Shown here: positions 1 through 7,574 of the stretch, in pieces
Layout of the letters: the number at the start of each line of letters is the position of its first letter
How positions within the stretch are numbered: the stretch's first letter is position 1
NCBI GenBank assembly: GCA_964511945.1
Contig: CAZEHO010000023.1
Coordinates: forward strand, 1-46,125
Direction of reading: 5' to 3'
DNA: 46,125 bases
Source of the DNA: CAZEHO01 sp964511945
Lineage (GTDB): Bacteria; Actinomycetota; Acidimicrobiia; Spongiisociales; UBA11373
Program-made: the position numbers and the translations under genes
The notes under the pieces: model-generated
What the model was told of the DNA's origin: nothing
Databases searched by the model: none
The model's input: only the letters and a program-made list of their open reading frames with translations

Positions 1-61
1 TCACCTATCCAGCGGCATTTCCCCCCGCCATACACCACGAACGTGGACGCAACTCCGGGAA

Positions 62-91
62 CGGCGTGTTCGTTTGCAGAATCGTTTGCAT
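62..91 (+). repeat. Copy 1 of a 30-bp direct repeat containing two CGTTTGCA boxes
   Basis: CGTTTGCA occurs at 71-78 and 83-90, twelve bases apart, inside a 30-base unit that recurs at 2364-2393 in the same orientation with 28 of 30 bases identical. Weaker similarity continues for about 45 bases downstream. The second copy lies 113 bp to the right of a tRNA-half repeat, so these boxes could be integrase arm-type sites of related tandem elements. That role is inference. Confidence 0.6.
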
Positions 92-280
92 TCCCCGGGC
101 ATCGAGGCAAGCGGGTCAGCATGACCCGAAGCCGGTTTCGATTCGCACCCTCAGCTGCATCCCACAGCGGCAGCCCATACTTGGCAATCGCGGATACAGA
201 ACTGGCTCCTGCATGTCTGAGGGGTCCCACCAATCCTCGTCCAGCGGTTCACCTGCTGCGGTCATGCAGGACCCCCTCCC

Positions 281-303
281 CGATCACCCGACATGGGTGA
301 TCG
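281..303 (-). terminator. Hairpin downstream of the truncated TPR gene
   Basis: Perfect 9-bp arms CGATCACCC (281-289) and GGGTGATCG (295-303) enclose a 5-base loop, just beyond the stop of the leftward fragment at 315. No T-run follows, so this may be a factor-assisted terminator or a simple transcript end structure. Confidence 0.45.
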
Positions 304-314
304 TTCCGCGGGAA

Positions 315-872
315 TCACTCCCCCGCCGGCGGCAGCTCCCGGGAGGCAACCACCGTGGTCCAAGCGGGCAAGCCGGCAAGATGCTGCAGGCGGGCATGCG
401 ACGTTGCGAGGAACGAGTCTCTGAGGTGCTCGTCGGCGATCCGGGATGCCATCTCGTCGACCACCCTCGACGCCGCAGCTGTCTCGGCATCTGCTTCGTC
501 GATTCGGGACAGGGCCCGCAGGGCGCCCGCCCGTCCGGCGCGCAGCTGCCATAGACGGTGAGTCGCTCCCATCGACCGGGCGTCGTCAGCACCGCGCTCG
601 AGAAGCTCCGCTGCAGTTCCGAGGTCGCCACGCGCCAGTGCAACTGAGGAGTGTGCCAGAGCCAGTACCGGCCGCATCGGGGCTATTGCGCTTTGCTCGA
701 CCAGGACAGAGGCTTCCTGTGCGAGCCGTTCGGCCTCCGCTACATCGCCAAAGCCCGCACGGGCGATTGCCAGCCCGGCCAGCAGCATCGGACCCTCGAG
801 CTGCCGGGACGCCGACGAACCGGCCACGCCGGCTTCGAAGCGGTGCGCAGATCCGCCCCAAAGCACCCGCAA
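315..872 (-). pseudogene. C-terminal remnant of a TPR-containing ATPase/regulator
   Basis: This leftward open frame of about 185 codons encodes only alanine-rich helical repeats (for example GDVAEAERLAQEA and GDLGTAAELLERGAD). It ends with RIADEHLRDSFLAT, a motif typical of the extreme C-terminus of AfsR/LuxR or cyclase-linked TPR ATPases. No nucleotide-binding or cyclase domain precedes it: a terminator hairpin starts at 876, directly upstream of the first codons. It is therefore best read as the tail of a truncated regulator related in architecture to the large proteins at 2576 and 43368. It has no convincing ribosome-binding site of its own. Expression as a short TPR protein cannot be excluded. 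Confidence 0.55.
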
Positions 873-875
873 CTG

Positions 876-902
876 AATGACCCCTGCTCAGCAGGGGTCA
901 TT
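876..902. terminator. Perfect 12-bp hairpin, terminator-like
   Basis: Arms AATGACCCCTGC (876-887) and GCAGGGGTCATT (891-902) flank the loop TCA. It resembles in shape the hairpins beside the tRNA-half repeats at 2179 and 5432 and is followed by the same TTCTTCGCAGCG string seen at 2203. It could serve either strand. Confidence 0.6.
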
Positions 903-926
903 CTTCGCAGCGCGGAAGGCGACTCG

Positions 927-971
927 CGACGGGGACCCGGGCGCCCGTGTCGGGAGCCCGGGTCCCCGTCG
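927..971 (-). terminator. Strong 16-bp hairpin terminating the SGNH hydrolase gene
   Basis: Perfect arms CGACGGGGACCCGGGC (927-942) and GCCCGGGTCCCCGTCG (956-971) with a 13-base loop lie 6 bp past the leftward stop codon at 978. The GC-rich stem without a long T-run is common for actinobacterial terminators. Confidence 0.75.
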
Positions 972-977
972 ACTTTG

Positions 978-1847
978 TCAGAGGTCGATTGTTGCGATGA
1001 ACGCGGCAGCAACCTTTTCGTGGCCACTATCGGTCATGTGCAGGCAGTCCGTCCCGCCGACGAAATCGCCGTCACCGAGCTCCGAGAAGACCTCAGCGAC
1101 CTTCGCGTCGTAGTCAGCGGCAACCCGCCGAACGACATCGTGAACGCCGTCGAGGTCGATCGGGAATCCGCCAGGCGTTCCCTCGAGGAGCATTGCGCCC
1201 AACTGAATCGCTCCCGGAACAGCAGCGAGATAGCAGTAGGGCACCGGGTTCCCGTAGGTGCCGAGGACGATCGGCATCTCGTCTCCGGCGGCGGCACGGA
1301 TCTGCTGGACTACCGTGCGGAGATCGGCCTCGAACGCGGCCATCTCCCCGATCCAGGTGCCGAGGCAGGCCGGAGTCAGTCCGCCGATGCAGGCGTTCTG
1401 GATCGGCCCGGACACATCGTTGCCGCCGACATGCAGCGTGACGACCTCGATGTCATTGCGCGGATTGGCGTCACCGTTGCGCTCCTCGAGGAGCGGCACG
1501 GCGATGGGCAACTGCTCCGATTCAACAATCGGAGCGGTCACGCCCGGAAGTCCATTCCAGCCGGGCCGTGCCAGATTGAGCAGTTGGAGGTGCGCGCACC
1601 CATCGGCTGCCCTGTCCGACTCCGCCGGCAAGCAGTCCAGGTCTTCCTGCAAGGCGCCGGCGAGCCGAGCGACGTAGCCGCCGGTGCCGGGCACCTCGGC
1701 GCCCTCTCCAAACGCCCAGGAATCCCCGAGCGCCATGTATGCCGGCTTGCCCGGTACCAGATTGGGATTCGCCACCGCAGCTGAAGCGGCTCCGACCACC
1801 AGTAGCAGAACCAGGGTGGCGACACCGCCGGGAATCAAGCGTTTCAT
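978..1847 (-). CDS. Secreted SGNH/GDSL-family hydrolase (lipase/esterase-like)
   Basis: The 289-aa protein begins with a classic Sec signal peptide (KR, then a Leu/Val-rich core to about residue 26). The GDS block follows immediately (ALGDSWAFGEG, nucleophile Ser43). The block III motif GGNDV and the terminal Asp-x-x-His block DCLH, in DCLHMTDSGHEKVA, are present, so the Ser-Asp-His machinery looks intact. SGNH hydrolases cleave esters of lipids, glycans or small acyl compounds; the substrate here is unknown. Its size fits single-domain secreted members such as the Streptomyces SGNH lipases. A GGAGGGGGAA purine-rich stretch lies upstream of the ATG. It is monocistronic, closed by the hairpin at 927-971. 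Confidence 0.85.
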   Translation of the reverse strand: MKRLIPGGVATLVLLLVVGAASAAVANPNLVPGKPAYMALGDSWAFGEGAEVPGTGGYVARLAGALQEDLDCLPAESDRAADGCAHLQLLNLARPGWNGLPGVTAPIVESEQLPIAVPLLEERNGDANPRNDIEVVTLHVGGNDVSGPIQNACIGGLTPACLGTWIGEMAAFEADLRTVVQQIRAAAGDEMPIVLGTYGNPVPYCYLAAVPGAIQLGAMLLEGTPGGFPIDLDGVHDVVRRVAADYDAKVAEVFSELGDGDFVGGTDCLHMTDSGHEKVAAAFIATIDL

Positions 1848-2177
1848 TTTTCCCCCTCCTCAAGCGGCCCCGTCCCGTCGACGAAGCTCCTGCCGGCCGA
1901 ATGCCCCCTCGCAGCAATCCTCAGCTGCAGCCATTCGTCCGGCCACCCCATAGATATCCCAGAAGCCGGCACCGAGGCCATCGGGCGAATCCCTGATCTG
2001 TTCCCTCACCCCACCCTGAGGACAGGACCCCGACATTCCTTCGACGCGTAGTCCGCCTGAATCTCACCGCCGACCATGACTGCGGCCACGTGGAGGAGCG
2101 CATCGAGACGAGATTCCCGACGCTTGTCCGGAGTTCTGCCATTCGCAGTGAGGAAGTGGCTGAGGAATAGGAGAAGC
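1848..2177. other. Intergenic stretch with no recognisable gene
   Basis: About 330 bases between the hydrolase start and the first tRNA-half repeat. Short open frames exist on both strands, but none has a ribosome-binding site or a recognisable protein motif. It presumably contains the hydrolase promoter and old element-boundary DNA. Confidence 0.5.
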
Positions 2178-2251
2178 CAGAAACCCCCTGTCACCAGGGG
2201 GTTTCTTCGCAGCGGGGGGAGGATTTGAACCTCCGACCTTCGGGTTATGAG
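2178..2251 (-). repeat. tRNA-fMet 3'-half repeat A with its terminator (attachment-site relic)
   Basis: 2211-2251 is identical over 41 bases to the 3' half of the intact initiator tRNA at 36788-36828, and the whole of 2178-2251 matches 5431-5504 with a single mismatch (2210). The identity stops in the anticodon-loop region, where many tyrosine integrases cross over. The 5' half of the tRNA is absent, so this is a displaced tRNA end, not a gene. It marks the left edge of a 3.25-kb segment that ends at the second copy. Confidence 0.8.
2179..2206 (-). terminator. tRNA-type bidirectional terminator at repeat A
   Basis: Perfect arms AGAAACCCCCTG (2179-2190) and CAGGGGGTTTCT (2195-2206) with loop TCAC. 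It lies just 3' of the tRNA fragment, the usual place for the tRNA terminator, and is identical to the one at 5432-5459. Confidence 0.75.
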
Positions 2252-2363
2252 TTGTGTGGTGGCCATGACGGCCTGTGCCATGGAGGAGTGCGCTTCCGCC
2301 TTGTCATGTAGGGGTCTTCGAGGTTTCTGATGCCGCCTCGTGTCATCCTGTTTCAGCCAGGAG

Positions 2364-2393
2364 CGGCGTGTGCGTTTGCAGCATCGTTTGCAT
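2364..2393 (+). repeat. Copy 2 of the 30-bp CGTTTGCA repeat
   Basis: CGTTTGCA occurs at 2373-2380 and 2385-2392. The 30-base unit matches 62-91 at 28 of 30 positions. It sits 113 bp to the right of tRNA-half repeat A, a plausible distance for integrase arm sites. Confidence 0.6.
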
Positions 2394-2534
2394 CTCCAGC
2401 GCATCGGAGCCACGCGGATCGGCCTGACCCACGGCCTGGCGATGCTCGTCCCGGCAAGTCCCTGCCAGTCCCCTTTTTGTCCCTCCCTGTCAGGCGAGAC
2501 AAAGGGGGTTCCTACTGATCGGAGGACGAGGTCT

Positions 2535-2568
2535 CGTCAAGACGCAACTTCCCTACAACAGCTAACTT
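2535..2568 (+). promoter_or_regulatory. Candidate promoter giving a leaderless cyclase/ATPase mRNA
   Basis: TAACTT (2563-2568) fits a TANNNT -10 box ending seven bases before the ATG at 2576, and a weak -35-like GTCAAG lies near 2535. No Shine-Dalgarno sequence precedes the ATG. Together these suggest a leaderless transcript, which is common in actinobacteria. This is sequence-based inference only. Confidence 0.35.
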
Positions 2569-2575
2569 GCCCTCG

Positions 2576-5338
2576 ATGCCCACTTCTCATTTCCTCTTTT
2601 CCGACATCGAAGGGTCGACGCGCCTTTGGGAGGCGCACCCGGAGGCAATGAAGGGTGCGTTGGCCGATCACGACGATCTGATTCGCAAGGCCGTCGAGAC
2701 CAACGACGGGGTTCTGTTCAAACACACCGGCGACGGGGTGGCCGCCGTGTTCGGATCCGCCGCCGACGCATTGCTTGCAGCCGCCGCAGCACAGAGGTCG
2801 CTGGCGGCCACGGCACATCCGGACGTGGGCGTGATGAAGGTGCGCATGGCGGTGCACTCGGGATCGGCGGAGGAAAGGGATGGCGACTACTACGGCCCGC
2901 CGCTCAACCGGGTAGCGCGACTTATGTCGGCCGCTCACGGCGGCCAGGTCCTGGCCTCGCTCGTCACCGAGCGGCTCGCCTCGGCGATGCTGCCCGACGA
3001 TCTGTCCCTGCTCCCGCTCGGGGAACACCGGTTGAAAGATCTCGCTCAGCCGGAGCAGGTATTCCAGTTGACGATCGAGGGTCTCGAGGCCGACTTCCCG
3101 TCGCTGCGGACCCCTGACATCGTGCCCAACAACCTGCCTGTGATGCCGACCTCCTTCGTCGGCCGCGACCAGGAGTTGGCCGAGGTGGAGAAACTGATCC
3201 GCGGCGCCCGGCTGGTGACACTCACCGGCGTCGGCGGAGCAGGCAAGACCCGATTGTCGCTACAGGTCGCCGCCGGGCTGAGCGAGGAGTACGCCGACGG
3301 AGTGTGGTTCGTCGAGCTCGCCACCGTCACGGACCCCGACATGGTGGTGGCCCAGACCGCCGACGCCCTCGGAGTCCAGGAACAGCCGGGACAGCCGATC
3401 CTCGAGACGCTTCTCACCCATCTTTCCGGCAGGTCGGCGCTGCTGCTGATCGACAACTGTGAGCACGTCATCTCCTCGGCCGCCGACCTGGCCGAGGCAA
3501 TTCTGCAGAGGTCACCCGACAGCCGGATCATTGCCACCAGCCGGGAGCTGCTGGGCGTCGGTGGCGAGATTGCCTACGGCATGCGGTCCATGTCACTACC
3601 GCGCGAGGTCACCGGCATCGGTCCAGTCGCGCTGGCCCGCTACGACGCGGTGCAGCTGTTCCTGGAGCGGGCCGCCGCTGCAAAGCCGGACTTCTTCATC
3701 ACCGCGGACAACTCCCCCGCTGTGGCCGAGATCTGCCAGCGCCTCGATGGCATGCCGCTGGCGATCGAACTGGCGGCGGCTCGGCTGCGCAGTTTCACCC
3801 CGCAGCAGATCGCCGACTATCTCGACCAGCGTTTCCGTATCCTCACCGGCGGTGCGAGGACAGCGCTCCCCCGCCAACAGACATTGGCGGCCGCTATCGA
3901 TTGGTCCTACCGGCTGCTCGATGAGCGGGAACGGTTGCTCTTCGAGCGCCTCTCGATGTTCCAAGGCGGTTTCGACCTCGAAGCGGCTCAGCTCGTGTGC
4001 TCCGGAGACGGCCTCGACGATTTCGACATCTTCGAACTGGTACCGACCCTCGTCGACAAGTCGCTGATCAACGCCGATGTAGGCGGCGACTACGCTCGCT
4101 ACCGGCTGCTGGAGACCATCCGCCAATTCGCCCGAGGCAAGCTCGACGAGGCGGCGGCCACCGACGCGGTGCGCAAGCGACACGCCGAGTACTTCATGGG
4201 CCTGGCCGAGGAGGCCGAGCCGCAGGTTCGGGGTGAGCGAGAGAAGGAGTGGTGGAACCGTCTCAACACCGAACTCGACAACCTGCGGCTCGCTATGGAG
4301 TGGTCGATCGAAGCAGGTGAGCCCGAACTCGGCATGCGGCTGACATCGGCGATCTGGCGGTTCTGGTGGTTCACCTTCCGCTTCAGCGAGGGGGTCACCT
4401 GGCTGAAGCGCATGCATGAGGCCCGGGGAAGTGTCGGTGGTGTCACGCTGGCCAAGACGATGCTGGGCCTCGGGACACTGAGCGGCTTCATCAACGATCT
4501 GCACACGGCGCGCCCGATGCTCGAGGGGGCAATAGAGCTCTATCGAGAGTTGGATCGGGGCGGCACCGACCCGGCGCTGCTCCGACTCGGGTATTCGGCT
4601 GCCCTCATCAACCTGAGCGCAACGTTCGCCGAGCCCAGACAGGACTACGTCCTCGCCCGTGAGCTGAATGAGGAGGCTCTGGAAGTCGCACGGCGTCTCG
4701 ACGACGGGGTGGGTGAGGCCGTCGCTCTGGGCAATCTCGCTGAAGCAGCGGCCCGCCAGGGAGACATCATCACGGCCCGCCGCGGCTACACCGAAGGCAT
4801 CGCAGCTTCACGTGCGCTCAACTCGGCGCAACGAACCGTCGATGCGATGATCCAGGCCGCCGCTTTCGAATCGAGTATCGGGGAACCGTCACATGCCTGC
4901 GAGTTTCTCGAGGAGGCCATCGAGATAGCGGACGAGGGCAATCTCTCCATCGCCAAGCATTTCAGCAGCGTGATGCGAGCCGTCAACGGTCAGGATCTCG
5001 GGGAGGCCGATGCGAGGGAACGATTCATCAGCCACGCAAGACAACTCTATGCGGATCCCGAGTTCACCTCCGTGTACTGGCTTCAGATATGGACCACCCT
5101 CGGGCGCGCCGACATCGAACTGCAGACGGGTGACCCGTACCGAGCGGCCAGCCTTCTCGGAGTCGTTGACCGCCTGGAGGCTGAATCCAATCCGCTAGAT
5201 CCCGAAACGGAACCACGCCGACGAAAGATCCGCGAGCCTCTCATCGAAACCATCGGCGCAGAGCGCCTCCATGAGCTTCAGGCTGAAGGCCGTGCACTCT
5301 CGCCCGAGGCGGCAGTTCAGCTGGTAGTCGGAGACTAA
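2576..5338 (+). CDS. Class III nucleotidyl cyclase fused to an NB-ARC/AfsR-type ATPase and TPR domain
   Basis: The 920-aa cytoplasmic signalling protein has an N-terminal class III cyclase domain (about 1-165). Both metal Asp residues are present (FSDIEGST D10 and HTGDG D53), as is the transition-state pair N111/R115 in NRVARL, so a homodimer should make cAMP or cGMP. A P-loop ATPase follows: FVGR at about 194-197, Walker A GVGGAGKT (218-225) and Walker B LLLIDN (289-294). A winged-helix-like and TPR-rich tail extends to the end. Such proteins are usually stand-alone stress or antibiotic-type regulators. An in-frame TTG lies at 2567; I prefer the ATG at 2576 because homologues begin near the FSDIEGST motif. 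It is the only gene between tRNA-half repeats A and B, and so is the sole cargo of that segment. Confidence 0.85.
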   Translation: MPTSHFLFSDIEGSTRLWEAHPEAMKGALADHDDLIRKAVETNDGVLFKHTGDGVAAVFGSAADALLAAAAAQRSLAATAHPDVGVMKVRMAVHSGSAEERDGDYYGPPLNRVARLMSAAHGGQVLASLVTERLASAMLPDDLSLLPLGEHRLKDLAQPEQVFQLTIEGLEADFPSLRTPDIVPNNLPVMPTSFVGRDQELAEVEKLIRGARLVTLTGVGGAGKTRLSLQVAAGLSEEYADGVWFVELATVTDPDMVVAQTADALGVQEQPGQPILETLLTHLSGRSALLLIDNCEHVISSAADLAEAILQRSPDSRIIATSRELLGVGGEIAYGMRSMSLPREVTGIGPVALARYDAVQLFLERAAAAKPDFFITADNSPAVAEICQRLDGMPLAIELAAARLRSFTPQQIADYLDQRFRILTGGARTALPRQQTLAAAIDWSYRLLDERERLLFERLSMFQGGFDLEAAQLVCSGDGLDDFDIFELVPTLVDKSLINADVGGDYARYRLLETIRQFARGKLDEAAATDAVRKRHAEYFMGLAEEAEPQVRGEREKEWWNRLNTELDNLRLAMEWSIEAGEPELGMRLTSAIWRFWWFTFRFSEGVTWLKRMHEARGSVGGVTLAKTMLGLGTLSGFINDLHTARPMLEGAIELYRELDRGGTDPALLRLGYSAALINLSATFAEPRQDYVLARELNEEALEVARRLDDGVGEAVALGNLAEAAARQGDIITARRGYTEGIAASRALNSAQRTVDAMIQAAAFESSIGEPSHACEFLEEAIEIADEGNLSIAKHFSSVMRAVNGQDLGEADARERFISHARQLYADPEFTSVYWLQIWTTLGRADIELQTGDPYRAASLLGVVDRLEAESNPLDPETEPRRRKIREPLIETIGAERLHELQAEGRALSPEAAVQLVVGD

Positions 5339-5431
5339 GCGGACCTGTCCAGGGGTTCACTGCCACCTTCCGGCCGTGAACGAAACTGCGAGGAAATGCC
5401 CACAAATCTGCGGGCATTTCTCCACCAAAGC

Positions 5432-5459
5432 AGAAACCCCCTGTCACCAGGGGGTTTCT
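5432..5459 (-). terminator. tRNA-type bidirectional terminator at repeat B
   Basis: Arms AGAAACCCCCTG (5432-5443) and CAGGGGGTTTCT (5448-5459), loop TCAC, identical to the hairpin at 2179-2206. It also closes the cyclase/ATPase gene ending at 5338 on the other strand. Confidence 0.75.
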
Positions 5460-5507
5460 TCGTAGCGGGGGGAGGATTTGAACCTCCGACCTTCGGGTTA
5501 TGAGCCC
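5459..5507 (-). repeat. attL-like repeat B: displaced 3' half of tRNA-fMet
   Basis: These 49 bases are identical to 36783-36831 at the right end of the island. They cover the tRNA from the anticodon stem/loop to its 3' end plus a few bases. The 5' half is missing here, so this is the displaced end created by integration. The HTH, excisionase-like and integrase genes lie within 2 kb, as expected of an integrase-proximal attachment site. Confidence 0.88.
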
Positions 5508-5597
5508 AGTTCTGATGCTCCAGTTGGGTGCCTGTCCGTGCGGAACAGTGATGCCCGGTGACCTTGGGTTCCGGATCGTAAGACGAGTTGGCGGCGG

Positions 5598-5626
5598 TCA
5601 AACCCAGGTGGTTTGAGGAGGTTTGA
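5598..5626 (+). repeat. TCAAACC/GGTTTGA repeats, candidate integrase or Xis arm sites
   Basis: TCAAACC (5598-5604) forms an inverted repeat with GGTTTGA (5610-5616), and a second GGTTTGA follows at 5620-5626, ten bases after the previous one. They lie about 100 bp inside attL, where arm-type sites of tyrosine integrases usually occur. Confidence 0.45.
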
Positions 5627-5631
5627 TGCCG

Positions 5632-5838
5632 CTATGGGGCGTTTCTGGTGGCCGCCCACTCTTCGATGTCTTGGCGGAGCCAGAGCCGGGTTCTGCTGCT
5701 GGCGATGTCGACGACCGGTCGTGGCATGTCGGCGTAGCGGCGCAGGTAGGTGGTGACCGAGTTGTAGTGGGAGAGGCCGAGGATTCGGGCCACCTCTCGG
5801 GAATCGATCAGGTCATCGGGGTCGACAAGCCGGCTCAC
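5632..5838 (-). CDS. Small AlpA/excisionase-type helix-turn-helix protein
   Basis: The 68-aa protein has a MerR-like/HTH_17 layout: DLIDSREVARILGLSH forms the first helices of a winged HTH, then basic RTRLWLRQDIEEWAA. This is the layout seen in AlpA and RDF proteins and in small regulators of integrative elements. It starts with GTG at 5838. A -10-like TAGACT (5848-5853, minus strand) leaves almost no leader, so the mRNA may be leaderless. It is divergent from the excisionase-like gene at 5971 and is the first gene inside attL. It may repress the int/xis promoter or act as a recombination directionality factor; which of the two HTH proteins is the true Xis cannot be told from sequence. Confidence 0.65.
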   Translation of the reverse strand: MSRLVDPDDLIDSREVARILGLSHYNSVTTYLRRYADMPRPVVDIASSRTRLWLRQDIEEWAATRNAP

Positions 5839-5847
5839 GGTGGGGTC

Positions 5848-5887
5848 AGTCTATGGAAGTTGACTGCGACATCAACCCATTTAGACT
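5848..5887. promoter_or_regulatory. Overlapping divergent promoters of the integration module
   Basis: Rightward: TTGACT (5860-5865), 16 bp, then TAGACT (5882-5887). Leftward: TTGATG (complement of 5870-5875), 16 bp, then TAGACT (complement of 5848-5853). The two promoters interlock and the -10 boxes form an inverted repeat, so one bound protein could control both. Promoter calls are by eye. Confidence 0.45.
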
Positions 5888-5970
5888 ATATAAGTAGACA
5901 AGCCGATGCGGTCCCGGCGGTGCAGCAACACCCCGGGACCCGGCCGGATACCTAACAAGGAGGTACCGAC

Positions 5971-6186
5971 ATAGAACAGGGTACGCCACTCCCCCACCCC
6001 ATCCCCGATCTCGAGGGCCGGGCGACCATCACGGTGGATGAGGCCGCCCGGATCCTCGGTATCAGCCGGGGCAGCGCCTATGAGGCGTGCCGGCGTGGTG
6101 AGATCCCGCACCTTCGGATCGGGCGGCGGATCGTGATCCCGGTGGCGGCGCTGCTCGATTGGCTCCGCCCCGAGCGCACCGACTAA
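5971..6186 (+). CDS. Excisionase-like HTH_17 DNA-binding protein with an ATA start
   Basis: The 71-aa frame contains TVDEAARILGISRGSAYEAC, then RRGEIPHLRIGRRIVIP and LLDWL. This is a textbook helix-turn-helix excisionase (Xis/HTH_17) fold. A consensus ribosome-binding site AAGGAGGT (5957-5964) sits six bases before ATA at 5971. The upstream in-frame stop is at 5953, and no ATG, GTG or TTG occurs in frame until GTG 6034, which would cut into the HTH. ATA is therefore the likely initiation codon, or the start was mutated from ATG. The stop TAA at 6184 is four bases before the integrase GTG, so the two genes form an operon. It probably bends attachment-site DNA to direct excision. Confidence 0.7.
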   Translation: MEQGTPLPHPIPDLEGRATITVDEAARILGISRGSAYEACRRGEIPHLRIGRRIVIPVAALLDWLRPERTD

Positions 6187-6190
6187 TCCC

Positions 6191-7504
6191 GTGCAGGGTC
6201 ACATCCATGAGCGGACCCGGACGCTGCGATCGGGCAAGACGTCCACCCGGTGGTACGTCGTCGTCGACATCGAGCGGACCGGCGACGGTCGCCGCCGCCA
6301 GAAGTGGCACGGCGGGTACCCGACCCGCCAACAGGCCGAAGAAGCACGGGCGCAACTCCTCGGTGACCGCCACGGATCCCCACCGAGCCTGGTCTCGGGA
6401 ACAACGCTGCGGGATTGGGTGGTTGGTGAGTGGCTCCCGATGATGCGGACCCAGCTCAAGCCAAGCACCTGGGACTCGTACCGCCGGAACCTGAGACTCC
6501 ATGTGCTGCCCGCACTCGGCCGAAAGCGGCTGGGTGAGATCACCAGGAGGGACCTCAACCGGCTCTACGGCGAGCTTCTCGAGTCGGGGCATCGCTGCAA
6601 ACCCGGCGGGTTGTCGCCGAAGACGGTCCGTTACATCCACACCACGATCAGCAAAGCCCTCGCCGATGCCGCCGAGGCCGGTGAGCTCTCGGCGAATCCG
6701 GCGGAGCGGGCCAAACCGCCGCGGATCCGGCCCACGGTCGCCACCGAGCTGCGGTTCTGGACAGCCAAGCAGCTGGCTCGCTTCCTTGAGGAGGCGTGCA
6801 AGCATCGGCTGGCGGCGGCGTGGCGGCTGGCAGCGATGACCGGGATGCGCCGAGGCGAGGTGTTGGGGCTGCGCTGGATCGACGTCGACCTGCAGGCGGC
6901 CTGCCTGTCGGTGCGTCACACCCTGATCTCGGTTGCCTATGAGATCCAGACCTCGACCCCGAAGACGCATCGGGCCCGGGTGGTCGACCTCGACCCCCAG
7001 ACCGTGATGCAGCTCGAAGCGCACCGGGACCGGCAGCGGGCCGAGCGGCAGTCGTGTGGCCCCGCCCACCAGGACCATGGTTTGGTGTTCGCCCGGCCCG
7101 ACGGCACCCCGCTGCACCCCGACGTGTTCTCCCAGACCTTCGAGCGGATCGTCCGTCGTGCCGGGCTGCCCCGGATCCGTCTCCACGACTTGCGCCACAC
7201 CCATGCCACCCTCGCCATCAAGGCCGGGGTCCCGATCCGGGTCGTCTCAGAACGGCTCGGCCACCAATCCCCCGCTTTCACGCTCCGCCAATACGCCCAC
7301 GTCATCCCCGGCATGCAGGCCGAAGCGGCAGCTCAGGTCGCAACCCTCATCGACAACGCCGCCACCGCTGCATCGACGGCGGCAAAGCACCCGACCCAGC
7401 CCCGGCAGGCGGATGCCCCGCTTCGGGTTCAATTCCCGGACAGAACCCTCCCCCCCTTTTCGAACTGCGCCTCACGACGCTGCCGATTCCCGCCATCGCC
7501 CTGA
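6191..7504 (+). CDS. int: Tyrosine recombinase/site-specific integrase of the island
   Basis: 437 aa with a GTG start. The N-terminal part (about 10-60) is an Arm-binding/AP2-like domain (WYVVVDIERTG, then GGYPTRQQAEEARAQL). A SAM-like core-binding domain spans about 75-170, and the catalytic domain about 190-385. Catalytic residues are visible: R220 in TGMRRGE, the beta-hairpin Lys in TPKTHRAR, H332-x-x-R335 in HDLRH, H358 in LGHQ and nucleophile Y368 in RQYAHV. It is complete and probably active. Its position beside attL and the crossover inside tRNA-fMet make it the enzyme that inserted the 31-kb island. The 65-residue tail after the nucleophile is Pro/Arg-rich and of unknown function. Confidence 0.93.
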   Translation: MQGHIHERTRTLRSGKTSTRWYVVVDIERTGDGRRRQKWHGGYPTRQQAEEARAQLLGDRHGSPPSLVSGTTLRDWVVGEWLPMMRTQLKPSTWDSYRRNLRLHVLPALGRKRLGEITRRDLNRLYGELLESGHRCKPGGLSPKTVRYIHTTISKALADAAEAGELSANPAERAKPPRIRPTVATELRFWTAKQLARFLEEACKHRLAAAWRLAAMTGMRRGEVLGLRWIDVDLQAACLSVRHTLISVAYEIQTSTPKTHRARVVDLDPQTVMQLEAHRDRQRAERQSCGPAHQDHGLVFARPDGTPLHPDVFSQTFERIVRRAGLPRIRLHDLRHTHATLAIKAGVPIRVVSERLGHQSPAFTLRQYAHVIPGMQAEAAAQVATLIDNAATAASTAAKHPTQPRQADAPLRVQFPDRTLPPFSNCASRRCRFPPSP

Positions 7505-7574
7505 TCGGACCTTGGACCCTGGTTGATCGTGGTCGGATGTGGTTCGCTGCTCTCGATCGATGCCGGGAGGCGAC

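Larger units (their letters stand above)
2178..5507. mobile_element. Putative 3.25-kb tandem element between tRNA-half repeats A and B
   Basis: A 74-bp repeat (tRNA 3' half plus terminator, one mismatch) flanks this segment. It has no recombinase, only the cyclase/ATPase gene. It could be the remnant of an older element integrated at the same tRNA, a non-autonomous element moved by a related integrase, or a duplication product. The 30-bp arm-like repeat near its left end supports the integration reading. Confidence 0.4.

Noticed and set aside
2211..2251. Second tRNA-Met gene
   Set aside because: Only the 3' half from the anticodon loop is present; the D-arm and 5' acceptor strand are missing. 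The same applies to 5459-5507.
2006..2413. Leftward open frame across repeat A
   Set aside because: It runs through the tRNA fragment and terminator, has no ribosome-binding site and no recognisable protein motif.
6062..7204. Long leftward open frame opposite the integrase
   Set aside because: It is the antisense shadow of int; the integrase frame carries all catalytic motifs.
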